NCBI RefSeq assembly: GCF_014083985.1
Contig: NZ_CP046907.1
Location: 690,501-754,500, forward strand
Reading direction: 5' to 3'
Length of the DNA: 64,000 bases
From: Streptomyces sp. SCUT-3
Lineage (GTDB): Bacteria > Actinomycetota > Actinomycetes > Streptomycetales > Streptomycetaceae
Within the stretch, counting starts at the first letter, position 1. Each line of letters starts with the position of its first letter. This document shows, one piece after another, positions 18,905-27,810 of this stretch. The notes below the pieces were generated by a model. That model was not told the DNA's origin, searched no databases, and was given only the letters and a program-made list of their open reading frames with translations. The position numbers and the translations under genes are program-made.

Positions 18905-19446
18905 GTATTCCCCCTTTTGTTGCAGCGATGGTTGTTCGAGCCCGGCCCGCTGCGCGCGCCGGGTCTGTCGGGGCGTCGGTCCAGTCGGCCCGCCGAACAG
19001 CGTGCCGGAGGGCCGCAGTCGACATCGGGGCCGTCGTCCTGCCCCGACAGGCTGCGGCGACCGGACCGGCGAGGTGGATTCTTTTCGGCTCGGACCCGCA
19101 CCTCGAGCGAGGCAGGTGCCGGAAACGGCCGTACCGAACCCACTGCCCGCTTGCCGGACAAGCCGCGTCGCGGGTGAACGTGCGCCCCGCTCCCGCGCCC
19201 GGCCGTCGGGCATGCCTCACACGAGGCGCGTCAGAACTTTCGTTCTCATTCCCCCTTTCGCTCTGCCTCGGGGCAGAGACGGGTCCGATTCCGCGGCGGT
19301 CGGTTCGACCGGCCGGGCACTTCTAGAGATTCGCACTGCGAGGCGGCCGATGTCATGCGATGGCCGATGAGAACTGCAGCGTTTTCGATAAGCTTCTGTC
19401 CATGGTTGCAGGTGAGGCGGCGGAAGAGTCCGGTGGCGCGGTCGCA
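18905..19446. other. Divergent intergenic region, no gene seen
   Basis: Between the small secreted-protein gene (minus) and the LysR gene (plus). Open frames here are Arg/Pro/Ala-rich and lack ribosome sites or recognisable content. The last 200 nt are noticeably less GC-rich, which fits a promoter or foreign DNA. Confidence 0.4.
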
Positions 19447-20361
19447 ATGTCGTCGGCGGAACCCAGCATTCACCAGTTGCGATTGTTTCTGGTGTTGAGC
19501 GAGGAGTTGCATTTCGGCCGGGCTGCGACCCGGTTGTTTATTACGCAGTCCGCTCTCAGCCAGCAGATTCGCAATCTTGAGAAGCGTCTTGGGGTGGCGC
19601 TTTTCGAGCGTTCCAGCCGGGCGGTCGCCCTCACTGAGGCCGGCCGGGCGCTGCTGCCCGAGGTCCGGGCGGCTGTCGAGGCGATGGTGCGGCTGCGGCG
19701 GTCCGCGGATGTGCAGGGGCGCCATCTGTCCGGTCGGGTGAGGGTGGGCACCGTCGGTGCGGAGGCGGCCATGCCGCACACCCGTGCCGTGCTCCGGGCA
19801 CTGCTTCACCGTCATCCCCGCCTGGAGGTGGAGGTCTTCGGCCTGAACTTCGCCGACCAGTGGGGTGCCCTGTACCGGCGGGAAGTCGATGTGGTCTTCC
19901 TGCGACCGCCGGTGCCGGGTGACATTGAGGTGCACCACCTGGCGAACGAGTCCCGCGTGGCCTGCCTGCCCGGCGACGACCCCTTGGCGGCCCGGCCCCG
20001 GATCCGTCTCGAGCAGCTCGCCGGGTACCCGGTGGTGAACGTCCCCCCGCAGGTGCCGCGTGTGTGGTGGGACTTCTGGGCCGTGGATCCGCGCCCCGAC
20101 AGCAGCCCGGTGCGGTACGGTCCCGTCGCCGCGGATCTGGAAGCGCTGCTGCACACTGTGGCACAGGGCGAGGCCATGGCCTTCCTCCCCGCCGCTGCCC
20201 GCGACCTCTTCCACCGCCCCGGCGTCGGCTACGTCGACGTCGACGGCCTGCCGCCGTGCACTTCGGCTCTGGCCTGGACGTCCGAACACCGTGACAGCCC
20301 CGCCGTCGCGGCCGTACGCCAGGCCGCGCGATCGGTTTCGCACGGACGCGCCCGCCCATGA
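19447..20361 (+). CDS. LysR-family transcriptional regulator
   Basis: 304 aa. The N-terminal winged helix shows the LTTR signature HQLRLFLVLSEELHFGRAA, TQSALSQQIRNLEKRLGV and LFERSSRAVALTEAG. A two-lobed substrate-binding-like domain follows (about 90-300). I chose ATG 19447 because it gives the usual LysR length; in-frame ATGs at 19402 and 19360 are possible, and none has a good ribosome site. Codons in the first third are less GC-rich than in neighbouring genes, consistent with horizontal origin. It may control the divergent small secreted gene; this is inference. Confidence 0.88.
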   Translation: MSSAEPSIHQLRLFLVLSEELHFGRAATRLFITQSALSQQIRNLEKRLGVALFERSSRAVALTEAGRALLPEVRAAVEAMVRLRRSADVQGRHLSGRVRVGTVGAEAAMPHTRAVLRALLHRHPRLEVEVFGLNFADQWGALYRREVDVVFLRPPVPGDIEVHHLANESRVACLPGDDPLAARPRIRLEQLAGYPVVNVPPQVPRVWWDFWAVDPRPDSSPVRYGPVAADLEALLHTVAQGEAMAFLPAAARDLFHRPGVGYVDVDGLPPCTSALAWTSEHRDSPAVAAVRQAARSVSHGRARP

Positions 20362-20479
20362 CCGTCCGCCATCCGCGTCGGCTGCCACGGTCGCTCGTCA
20401 TTAACCCCAACCGCCCTCGTTGCACCGCTCGATCGGCTCTGCCTCACATGCGGTGGCGACGGAGCGTGGCCGAAGTCGT

Positions 20480-21055
20480 TGGACTGGCTGAACCGCCCCG
20501 GGTTGTGGAGTGGTCCGCGTGCCCGTCCGGGGTGTCGTCCGCGCGGACGTCCGCCCGGGCCCAGTCGTGTTCCCGGGTGCCCTTGGCGCCGTGCCCGGAC
20601 ACCCCGCTCGAGCGCGTTCTTCACCATGGTGACGGCCTGCTCGGACTTGGTCGCGAACACGACCTCCTCCGGGACACCGGCCACCGTGCGGCGTTCCTCG
20701 TCCGCGACCCGGCCCTTCGGCAGGTACAGGGTCCGGTCGATCACCCCCCATGCCGGCTCGGCCACCGCGGCCAGGTGTACCGCGACCTGGCACAGCCCGA
20801 CGCCTTTGATCGCTCCGAAGTACCGGCGTCCGGCGCCCACGCAGCCGGTCGAGGACTTCGCGTCCCCGGTCTCGTCCGCGACCAGCGCCACGTCCCGACC
20901 GGCGAGTTCCCGCACCACCGGGCGACCTCCTCCCCGGCCCGCTCGTGGTCGAACCTCGCCCGGGAGAGCAGGTGCTGCAGCCGGTGCGGGCCCCGACGGC
21001 CCAGCGCCTGAGCCGTGGCCTCCACGGCCACCTGGTCTTGATACGTCGTCGCAAA
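20480..21055 (-). mobile_element. Degenerate IS701-like transposase remnant
   Basis: Reading the minus strand in two frames recovers an IS701/DDE-type transposase. One frame gives an N-terminal segment ATAQALGRRGPHRLQHLLSR. A second gives VALVADETGDAKSSTGCVG with the catalytic Asp, then GLCQVAVHLA, DRTLYLPKGR and GVPEEVVFATKSEQA. The C-terminal half, including the remaining DDE residues, is lost and replaced by unrelated sequence. At least one frameshift and a large deletion make it dead. A 23-bp sequence at 21123-21145, about 70 nt upstream of the transposase start, may be its left end. Confidence 0.72.
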
Positions 21056-21122
21056 TGTTCATGACCACGGTGGCCGTGTCCATGCCCGCACCCACCCCCG
21101 CAAGCCGCTGACCGGCACGGAC

Positions 21123-21145
21123 ACCGGAACTACAGCTGCCGTGTC
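21123..21145 (+). repeat. 23-bp direct repeat, copy 2 (possible IS end)
   Basis: One mismatch to the copy at 18281-18303. It lies just upstream of the transposase remnant, where a terminal inverted repeat of an IS701-type element would be expected. No matching inverted copy was found on the other side of the remnant. Confidence 0.55.
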
Positions 21146-21213
21146 CGAGCAGGGCGCCCGTCCTTCCGGGTTGCACCCTGTTACCGGCCGACGCGGGCGA
21201 TCCCCGAGGGCAC

Positions 21214-21269
21214 GGCACAACGCCCGGGCCCGGGCCGGAGGAATCCGGCCCGGGCCCGGGCGTTGTGCC
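21214..21269 (-). terminator. Strong terminator of the M6 metalloprotease gene
   Basis: A 26-bp perfect inverted repeat (21214-21239 with 21244-21269) with the 4-nt loop GGAA. It starts 15 nt beyond the protease stop codon. One of the strongest hairpins in the window. Confidence 0.85.
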
Positions 21270-21283
21270 GCGGTCGCGGTTCC

Positions 21284-23626
21284 CTACTTGACGGAGGGGC
21301 CGACCTTGACCTTGATGACGCTCCCGTCACGCGCTTCGTCGACGATGCGGATGCGGGTGTTGGTGTCGGTCAGCTTCACGCCGCCGGTCGGGTTCGACTC
21401 GTACCAGTAGGTGCCCCGGTGGTCGTCGAAGACCGGGACGCCGCGCTTGCCCTCGACCTTGGCGGCGACACCGTTCTTGTGCAGGACGAAGCCGTCGGTC
21501 GGGTACGTGGAGAACGGCGAGTCGTAGGCCTGGATGCGGTTGCGCATCAGCGTGCCGTCCGACCACTTCTCCGGAGCGGCGTGCGCGTCGACCGGGAGGA
21601 GCCGGCCGGTGCCCGGGTGGGAGCCGACGTTGTTGTCCGTCTGCGAGGTGTCCCACAGCCAGACCAGCAGGCCGTTCTGGTACGGGAAGTGCTCGACCCG
21701 GTTCTCCTCGGTGTCGAGGAAGCCGAAGTTGTACGGGCCGGTGCGCAGCACGGCGTCGTAGGAGACGTACTGGCGGTTCTCCGCGATGTAGTACTGGGCG
21801 TAGTCGTCGCTGAAGGACGCGCCGATCCGGGAGAAGCCGCCGGCCGTCCAGCCGTTGTCGCCGTTCTCGGCGCCGTCGGCGAGCAGCTCCCGGCCGTCGG
21901 CGGTCAGGGTGATCGCGTCGGCCGCGAAGCCCTTCTGCGCCACGCCGCCGTCGGTGGAGTAGCGGAAGCGCAGCTGGAACTTGCTGCCCGCGTAGGCGTC
22001 CAGCGGGTAGACCAGGTCCTGGTAGCTGTCGACGGTGCCGGTCAGGGCGGGCTTGTCGCCGCCGTCGCGCGGGATGGCGTTGCCGCCGGTGGTGCCGTCC
22101 AGCGGCGTCCAGTTCGCCCCGCCGTCGGTGGACACCTCGGTGTAGAGGTAGTCGTAGCCCTCCTCGATGTCGTACCAGCCCTTCAGGGACAGGCTCGCCG
22201 ATCCCTTTCCGGTCAGGTCGACCTCGCGGGTGAGGGTGTTGCGCAGGTCGTCGCCGCTGCCGCTCCACCACTGGTACGAGCCCTCGGCGGGCGCGGTGAT
22301 CTCGGTGCGGACCGTCTTCTTCGGCAGTTCGACGACGAGCGCCTGCTTGTTCGCCGTGTTGTACTCGGCGACGCCCAGGGTGTGGGAGGAGGCCGTGGCG
22401 GCCTTGGCGGTGTCGTGGTCGAGCCAGCCCAGCTGCAGCTTGTCCCAGGCGGTCATGTCGCCGGGCATGTCGCCGATGGAGTCCTCGCCGGTACCCAGCC
22501 AGGAACCGGACGACATCAGGGTCCAGAAGCCGGTGGAGTTCTCGCCGGCGTAGCTGGTGTCGTAGTGGTCCGGCAGGCCCAGGTCGTGGCCGTACTCGTG
22601 GGCGAAGACGCCCAGCCCGCCGTTCTCCGGCTGGATGGTGTAGTCGCCGACCCAGATGCCGGTGTCGCCGATCTGGGTGCCGCCGAGCCGGTTGTTGTCC
22701 GGGCCGGTGGAGCCGGCGTCGGTGCCGTAGGCGTACCAGCGGTGCGCCCAGATGGCGTCCTCGCCCTGCGCGCCGCCGCCGGCCGACTCGTCCTCGCCGG
22801 CGTGCACGATCTGGAAGTGGTCGATGTAGCCGTCGGGCTCGTTGAACTCGCCGTCGCCGTCGTGGTCGTAGCGGTCCCACTGGTCGTGCGCGGCCAGGTC
22901 CGCCTTGATCTCGGCCGCGGTGCGGCCGGCGGCCTTCTGGTCGGCGACCCACTGGTTGACCGCGTCGCGGACCAGGTCCCAGACGGTGGAGCAGGTGCTC
23001 TGACCGCAGAAGTTGCTGCCGTAGCGGGCCTCGTTGTGGTCGACCTTGACCCAGTCGGTGACCGTGCCCTCGATCGAGTACCGCCCGGAGGACTGCTTCT
23101 CGTAGTACTTCGCCATCGACTCCTTGTCGGGGTCGTGCGAGAAGTACAGGTCCTCGAAGTGCTCCCGGCTGAAGTCCTTCTGCCAGATGGTGCTGTTGTC
23201 GGTGGAGCGGTCGGGCTCGGCTATCTCGTTGTGGGCCGGGCCGGGCGTGCCGCCGTACTTGGGGTCGACCGTGTCGCCGAACTCGGCGAGGATCGTGAAG
23301 ATCCTGTCGGTCTTCTCCCGGGCCAGCTCGACGTACTTGCCGTCGTCGAGCTTGACCACGCGCGAGTCACCGCGGTCCTTCGGCTTGGACTTCCCCGACA
23401 GCACCTGCTCGATCGCCTGCCGGCGCTGCGCCTCCTGGCGCTCGCTCAGCGGGCCCTTCAGGTCGTGCTCGACGTGGGCGGCCCCCGGGTCGTGGCCGAC
23501 GACCGGCTCGGGCCTGGGGACGGCGGACGCGGCCGACGCGACCGTCAGGGGCAGCGCCGTGGCGCCCAGCGCGACGACGGCCGCGGCCACAGCGGCGGAC
23601 CTGACGGCCTTCCGTTGAATCTTCAC
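21284..23626 (-). CDS. Secreted immune inhibitor A-type metalloprotease (peptidase M6)
   Basis: 780 aa. Signal peptide (about 1-35), propeptide-like helical region, then the M6 catalytic domain with the zinc motif HEYGHDLGLPD at about 343-353 and the downstream MSSGSW segment. A beta-sandwich (MAM/carbohydrate-binding-like) region and a C-terminal beta domain follow. Family members are extracellular zinc proteases related to Bacillus InhA, which degrades antimicrobial peptides. GTG 23626 has GGAGG 10 nt upstream. It is preceded by an AT-rich promoter patch and followed by a 26-bp hairpin, hence monocistronic. Confidence 0.93.
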   Translation of the reverse strand: MKIQRKAVRSAAVAAAVVALGATALPLTVASAASAVPRPEPVVGHDPGAAHVEHDLKGPLSERQEAQRRQAIEQVLSGKSKPKDRGDSRVVKLDDGKYVELAREKTDRIFTILAEFGDTVDPKYGGTPGPAHNEIAEPDRSTDNSTIWQKDFSREHFEDLYFSHDPDKESMAKYYEKQSSGRYSIEGTVTDWVKVDHNEARYGSNFCGQSTCSTVWDLVRDAVNQWVADQKAAGRTAAEIKADLAAHDQWDRYDHDGDGEFNEPDGYIDHFQIVHAGEDESAGGGAQGEDAIWAHRWYAYGTDAGSTGPDNNRLGGTQIGDTGIWVGDYTIQPENGGLGVFAHEYGHDLGLPDHYDTSYAGENSTGFWTLMSSGSWLGTGEDSIGDMPGDMTAWDKLQLGWLDHDTAKAATASSHTLGVAEYNTANKQALVVELPKKTVRTEITAPAEGSYQWWSGSGDDLRNTLTREVDLTGKGSASLSLKGWYDIEEGYDYLYTEVSTDGGANWTPLDGTTGGNAIPRDGGDKPALTGTVDSYQDLVYPLDAYAGSKFQLRFRYSTDGGVAQKGFAADAITLTADGRELLADGAENGDNGWTAGGFSRIGASFSDDYAQYYIAENRQYVSYDAVLRTGPYNFGFLDTEENRVEHFPYQNGLLVWLWDTSQTDNNVGSHPGTGRLLPVDAHAAPEKWSDGTLMRNRIQAYDSPFSTYPTDGFVLHKNGVAAKVEGKRGVPVFDDHRGTYWYESNPTGGVKLTDTNTRIRIVDEARDGSVIKVKVGPSVK

Positions 23627-23964
23627 AGTGTTCGGGCCTCCTTGGGGAGAGGCCATTGCACCGGAGCGTCGAACAAAAATATAGACCTTGAATTGAACAT
23701 GATCAGAACGTACGATGACCGGTCAACCTGCTTCGGTTAACGGACACTTGACCCGCCGCCATCGCCGGCCGTCCACGTCCGCCGGGCCCGTACTCGCCGG
23801 TCCCCGTACTCTCCGGACCGATCACCCCACCACGCCCCGCCCATGCGTCAGTCATACGATACGTCGATCCGCTTGGCACATTATTTTTGACGGGGTTCCC
23901 GTGGCCCGCCCCTCGGGGAGCACCGGAACGGAGACCACCCGCAAGTGGTGGCAGGATCGGGAGC
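23627..23964. promoter_or_regulatory. Divergent promoter region with AT-rich patches
   Basis: 338 nt without a gene, between the M6 protease (minus) and the 23965 gene (plus). Two AT-rich patches stand out in this GC-rich DNA: 23675-23705, which on the minus strand contains TATATT, a good -10 for the protease; and 23876-23890, around ATTATTTTTGAC, possibly serving the plus-strand gene. No clear operator palindrome was seen. Confidence 0.5.
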
Positions 23965-24504
23965 ATGGCAACCGTTTCCGGCGATTTCGAGCTGACCATG
24001 GACGAACTGCGGGTCGTCGCACGCTATGCGGCGGAAAGCGCCCAGGACGTCCTGCCCGCGTTCGAGGAGGCCGTTCCCGGTGATCCCCGCCCGCGCGCAG
24101 CACTTGACGCCGCGTGGGAGTTCGTCAACGGCGCGAGAAGGACCAATCTGCAGCGCGCCGCCTCGCTGGACGCGCACCGGGCCGCGAAGGAGGCGGGCAC
24201 CGAAGTGGCCCGCCTTGCCGCGCGGTCCGCCGGTGATGCCGCTTCCGCCGCCTATCTGCACCCGATATCGCGAGCCAACCAGGTCGGGCACATCCTGCGT
24301 GCCGCAGCGAGCGCCGCCCGCATCGGCGAGCTGAACGCAAACGGCGACCCCGCCGTCGGAAGCATGCTCGTCGAACAGGCTCGGCGGCGCGCCACGCCGG
24401 AATTGATCTCCGTTCTCTCCCGGTACCCCCTCGCACCGACCGCGAGGAACCGCGTCGCGCAGCTCATGAGCACCCTGGACGCCGCCCTGCGCGCGAGCGC
24501 CTGA
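23965..24504 (+). CDS. Helical protein resembling putative immunity proteins
   Basis: 179 aa, almost entirely alpha-helical and Ala/Arg-rich, with FELTMDELRVVARYAAESAQ at the start and the segment WEFVNGARRT. I recognise it as a recurrent Streptomyces family annotated variously as putative immunity protein or, wrongly, SbcC-like. ATG 23965 is the start that begins with protein-like content; its ribosome site is weak. No adjacent toxin gene is visible, so an immunity role here is unsupported by context. It converges on the lipase gene with a hairpin between. Confidence 0.72.
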   Translation: MATVSGDFELTMDELRVVARYAAESAQDVLPAFEEAVPGDPRPRAALDAAWEFVNGARRTNLQRAASLDAHRAAKEAGTEVARLAARSAGDAASAAYLHPISRANQVGHILRAAASAARIGELNANGDPAVGSMLVEQARRRATPELISVLSRYPLAPTARNRVAQLMSTLDAALRASA

Positions 24505-24651
24505 ACATCGCGGACCGCGTCGGCCGGCGATCCGCACGCGTCCGCATCGGCCCTCTCCGACGGGTCCGCCGGAGGACGGTCCCCGCGGGCCACCGCCTGG
24601 GCCGGCCACTGTTGCGGCCCGGCTCCGGGGGCGTCCGTCCCGGGGACGGCA

Positions 24652-24686
24652 AGGGCCCGCCCGGACGTCGAGTCCGGACGGGCCCT
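24652..24686. terminator. Hairpin between convergent genes (lipase side)
   Basis: 15-nt arms (AGGGCCCGCCCGGAC and GTCCGGACGGGCCCT) with one mismatch and a 5-nt loop, 33 nt beyond the lipase stop. It likely serves the minus-strand lipase. Confidence 0.7.
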
Positions 24687-24718
24687 GCACGCTCCCCGGC
24701 CGCGCCGGGGACGGTCGG

Positions 24719-25513
24719 TCAGACCCTGGCGCGGAAGACGGGCAGGTAGCCGCCGGCCTGGCCCGACTTGTTGGGGTGGTAGGAGTTCTCGACCGGGACG
24801 GTCAGGCTGTGCAGCCAGGAGCTGCCGGAGCAGATCTCGTGGCCGCTGAAGGTGCCGCGCACGTCGCCGAAGCTGTAGCCGTAGGCCGCGGCGCGGGCGG
24901 AGACGACCCTGTTGAGGTGGTCGGAGGCGTCGTTGAGCGCGGCGCGCTCGCTCTCGCGCAGGCCGGCGATGCAGGTGCCGTTGAGCATGTACAGGCGCGG
25001 GTAGCCCATCACCACGACCTTGGCGTTGGGGGCCTTGCTGCGGATCGCCGAGTACATGGTGTTCAGCCGGCCCGGCAGGATGCTGTCCATCTGCGAGCGG
25101 GCGGTGGCCACGGCCGACAGGCAGGCGCTCTCGTTCTGCAGGACGCAGGTGGTCATGACGTCGGCGAAGCCGACGTCATTGCCGCCGGCGCTGACGCTGA
25201 CCAGGCCGGTGGAGGAGTTCAGCGGCGCCAGCTGCCCGCTGGTGACGGTGCTGGTCGTCGCACCCGAGCAGGCGGTGAAGGAGAACGAGGAGGGCGCGTT
25301 GGCGGCGGCCCACAGCGCCGGGTAGGAGTTGGCGCTGCGCTTGCAGCTGCCGCTGTCGCCGTAGTCCCCGGCACCGGTGCCGGAGGAGTAGCTGTCGCCG
25401 AGGGCGACGTAGGCGGGGCCCGCGGCGGACGCCGACGAGGCGCCGGCCAGGACGCCGACGGAGGCGAGGATCACGGCGGCGAGCGCCGAGGCGGTACGGC
25501 GGAACAGTTTCAT
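24719..25513 (-). CDS. Secreted SGNH/GDSL lipase or esterase
   Basis: 264 aa. A signal peptide (1-31) ends SASAAG. Block I GDSYSSG holds the nucleophile Ser41, block III GGND gives the oxyanion residues, and block V SYHPNKSG gives the catalytic His, with Asn rather than Asp three residues before it. Six cysteines suggest three disulfides, as in the extracellular Streptomyces lipases. AGGAGG lies 4 nt before ATG. The enzyme should hydrolyse lipid esters outside the cell. A hairpin follows the stop, and a long inverted repeat lies 108-156 nt upstream. Confidence 0.93.
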   Translation of the reverse strand: MKLFRRTASALAAVILASVGVLAGASSASAAGPAYVALGDSYSSGTGAGDYGDSGSCKRSANSYPALWAAANAPSSFSFTACSGATTSTVTSGQLAPLNSSTGLVSVSAGGNDVGFADVMTTCVLQNESACLSAVATARSQMDSILPGRLNTMYSAIRSKAPNAKVVVMGYPRLYMLNGTCIAGLRESERAALNDASDHLNRVVSARAAAYGYSFGDVRGTFSGHEICSGSSWLHSLTVPVENSYHPNKSGQAGGYLPVFRARV

Positions 25514-25973
25514 GGACCCTCCTGGGCCGACGGGGACTCGAGATGTCCGGTACGGCTCTCAAGTCCCGTGCGGGCGCGAGGTTCCGTCCCGTCCGATGCC
25601 CGATCGCCGTCTCATGCCGCACACGCTGACAGGTACCCGTCATTCAATGACGAGTACCTGTCAACGTGTGATCGTCGTACCGGACGGTAGCGGAGCCCCC
25701 AGGTGCTGTCCATGCTCCGCGCACACTGTTCTTCCGCCGTTTCCCCGTCGCTCCCGCACGTCGTCCACCTGCGAACACGTACGCACCGGACACTGTCCGG
25801 TCATCCGCCGAGTTACCCGGAACACCCCGTTCCGGCACGACTCGCGCACCATCGCCCCTACGGAACAAGGGGCCCGGTGGACGCAAGCGCACCGCGCACC
25901 TCCGGGGGCCGGACGACGGCGGCCCCGCCCGATCCGGGCGGACTCACGGTGGAGGTGCGGCCGGAGCGCGGCG
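25514..25973. other. Intergenic region upstream of the lipase, no gene seen
   Basis: 460 nt. Apart from the long inverted repeat at 25621-25669, no convincing coding frame is present: candidate frames are Arg/Pro-rich without ribosome sites. It contains the lipase promoter and the 3' flank of the 25974 gene. Confidence 0.45.
25621..25669. promoter_or_regulatory. 49-bp inverted repeat upstream of the lipase gene
   Basis: Arms of 23 nt match at 21 positions around a 3-nt centre TCA; the inner cores are TGACAGGTAC...GTCAT and ATGAC...GTACCTGTCA. On the minus-strand transcript both mismatches become G-U pairs, so the RNA could form an unbroken 23-bp stem. It could be a large operator, an attenuator or terminator reading toward the lipase, or a mobile palindrome. 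Confidence 0.55.
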
Positions 25974-27329
25974 TCAGGACGGGGGCTCGGTGGGGAACGC
26001 GCCGGTCCGAACGGGGACGGCCTGCTGCGGTCCGCGCTGCTGAAGGAGCGTCACGGCGTCCTCGACGCGGCCGAGGTCGATCAGGTGGCCGGCCAAAAGG
26101 CCTCGGACGGCAGAGGCGTGCGGCCGGAGGACGGTGACGGCCTCCTCCGTCCGGCCGGCCTCGGCGAGCAGGTCGGAGATCGCCCAGGCCGCGTACCAGG
26201 TGTCGCTCTCGGGATGCGCCCGCGCCAGCTCGACCGCTTCGTCGAGCAGGCCGCAGCCGGCCATGAGCCGGAGCCGCATCCTGAAGAAGTCCCACTCCCC
26301 CTCTCCGTCGCGGCGCGCCCTGAGGGCGTCGAGGTGGGCCAGGCCGTCGCGGGCGCGGCCGTGGTCGGCATACAGGGTGCACAGCGTGTCGACGAGCCAG
26401 TCCTCCGCACCGCCGGGCGAGTCCACGAGTGCGCGCATCACCTCGATCGCCTCGTCGCCCCGGCCGTGCCGGGCCAGGAGCTGCGCCAGCTGCACCGCAC
26501 CGTGGCTCTGGGGGGCCGGCGAGTCGCCCGGCTGCCGGTACACGGTGATCGCGCCTTCCACGTCACCCCGCTCCTCCAGCACCTCGGCGAGGCGTTGCGA
26601 GGCGTGCCCGTGGTACTCGGACGCCGCGTACGCGCGCAGCTCCTCGATCCGGTCGTGCCTCGCCAGCAGATCGGCCAGCTGGTCGCGGCCGTTGAGGGAG
26701 GTGACGCGCCGGGTGTGCAGCAGGGCGACCGCATCGTCGATGCGGTCCTGGCGTTCGCGGACCGCGGCGAGCAGGCCGATTGCCGTGTCGGGGTCGAGGC
26801 CCCGGCAGCGCCAGGGGGCGTCGCACCGGTGCCGGGCCGGGATCCGGGCGGCCAGCAGCGCGGCGACGTCCTCGTCCCGGCCCGCCTCTTCGGCGATGTC
26901 GACCAGAGCGACGGCAAGGATCCGGTCGTCGATTCCGGCGCTCAACAACACGACCGCCTCGTCGTCGTGTCCGTGCCGGGCCAGCAGGCGGGCGAAGAAC
27001 TCCAGCGCGAGCCCCCCGGCCTCTGCGTACGACCGGGTCGACGCGATCGCCTCCTCCGCCCGCCCCCAGCCCTCCAGGAGTTCGGCCCGGGCCCGGGCAG
27101 CCGGCCACCAACCCGTGGCGAAGTACGGAGCAAGCACCTCCAACGCCTGCTCCTGCAGCCCCTGATCACCGAGCAGCCGCGCCCACTCCCGCGCACAGAA
27201 CCATTCCCCGCGACCGGCCTGGAACTCGACCTCCTCGCCGTGGCCGAGCTCGAGGAGCCGGGAGACCAGGAGCGGGGGGATGCAGCCGGACAACGTCCGA
27301 ACCTGGCGGTCGAGATCAGCAGCGTCCAT
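25974..27329 (-). CDS. TPR-like helical repeat protein
   Basis: 451 aa of tandem alpha-helical hairpins with recurring patterns such as LARHGHDDEAVVLL, LLARHDRIEELRAY and LAEVLEERGDVEGAITVY, i.e. tetratricopeptide or pentatricopeptide-like repeats from about residue 60 to the end. A protein-binding scaffold is implied; no enzymatic domain is seen. The ATG start gives MDAADLDRQVRTLSGCIPP, an N-terminus I recognise from many Streptomyces homologues. It lies 67 nt downstream of a small gene on the same strand, possibly one transcript. Confidence 0.85.
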   Translation of the reverse strand: MDAADLDRQVRTLSGCIPPLLVSRLLELGHGEEVEFQAGRGEWFCAREWARLLGDQGLQEQALEVLAPYFATGWWPAARARAELLEGWGRAEEAIASTRSYAEAGGLALEFFARLLARHGHDDEAVVLLSAGIDDRILAVALVDIAEEAGRDEDVAALLAARIPARHRCDAPWRCRGLDPDTAIGLLAAVRERQDRIDDAVALLHTRRVTSLNGRDQLADLLARHDRIEELRAYAASEYHGHASQRLAEVLEERGDVEGAITVYRQPGDSPAPQSHGAVQLAQLLARHGRGDEAIEVMRALVDSPGGAEDWLVDTLCTLYADHGRARDGLAHLDALRARRDGEGEWDFFRMRLRLMAGCGLLDEAVELARAHPESDTWYAAWAISDLLAEAGRTEEAVTVLRPHASAVRGLLAGHLIDLGRVEDAVTLLQQRGPQQAVPVRTGAFPTEPPS

Positions 27330-27396
27330 GGCAGCGCACCCTAGCCGCCGCTTCCGACGGAGCCCGTCCGTGCGCGGCCCGGGGCGGGCTTCGGGG

Positions 27397-27585
27397 TCAG
27401 CTCTCGCCGGTGTCCCCGGCGAGGCCCTCGGCGAACTCCCACCAGGACAGCGGCACCCAGTCGCCGCCGATGAAGCCGTCGACCGACGAGCCGCGGCCGC
27501 GGACGGCCACCGGGGTGCCCGGGGGGTAGACCGTGCCGGACAGGCCGGGGACGGCGACGAGGAGGGTTCCGAGACGCTGTGGCAC
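27397..27585 (-). CDS. Small hypothetical protein
   Basis: 62 aa. GTG 27585 has AAGGGG 8 nt upstream. The sequence has strands such as GTLLVAVPGLSGTVYPPG and ends in an acidic tail, which suggests a small beta-barrel-like domain. It is upstream of and same-strand with the TPR-like gene. No family recognised. I accept it because of the ribosome site, codon bias and protein-like composition. Confidence 0.55.
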   Translation of the reverse strand: MPQRLGTLLVAVPGLSGTVYPPGTPVAVRGRGSSVDGFIGGDWVPLSWWEFAEGLAGDTGES

Positions 27586-27644
27586 CGGTTCGTGCCCCTT
27601 TTCGAGGTTGGTTGCCGGACGGGAAACGGGTCAAATCGCACGTT

Positions 27645-27660
27645 AGTCGATTTGTCGACT
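27645..27660. promoter_or_regulatory. 16-bp dyad upstream of formaldehyde dehydrogenase
   Basis: AGTCGA-TTTG-TCGACT, perfect 6-bp arms, in the only AT-richer part of the 225-nt region between the divergent small gene and the dehydrogenase. A plausible operator or promoter element. The controlling protein is unknown. Confidence 0.4.
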
Positions 27661-27810
27661 CATCCCTAGAGGGGGAGCATGAGATACGGGTCACGCGGGA
27701 CGGACGGCTGTCTCCGCCCCGTGCTCCCCGGCCGCACGAGGCCGTTTCGGCCGGTGGCGGCACGCCGCCTCCGGCACCATGCACGCATCGTCCATCAGGA
27801 GGTGGTCGAG

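Noticed and set aside
20229-21218. Intact 329-residue minus-strand protein
   Set aside because: Only its middle matches a transposase; the ends are unrelated sequence read through, so this is a remnant.
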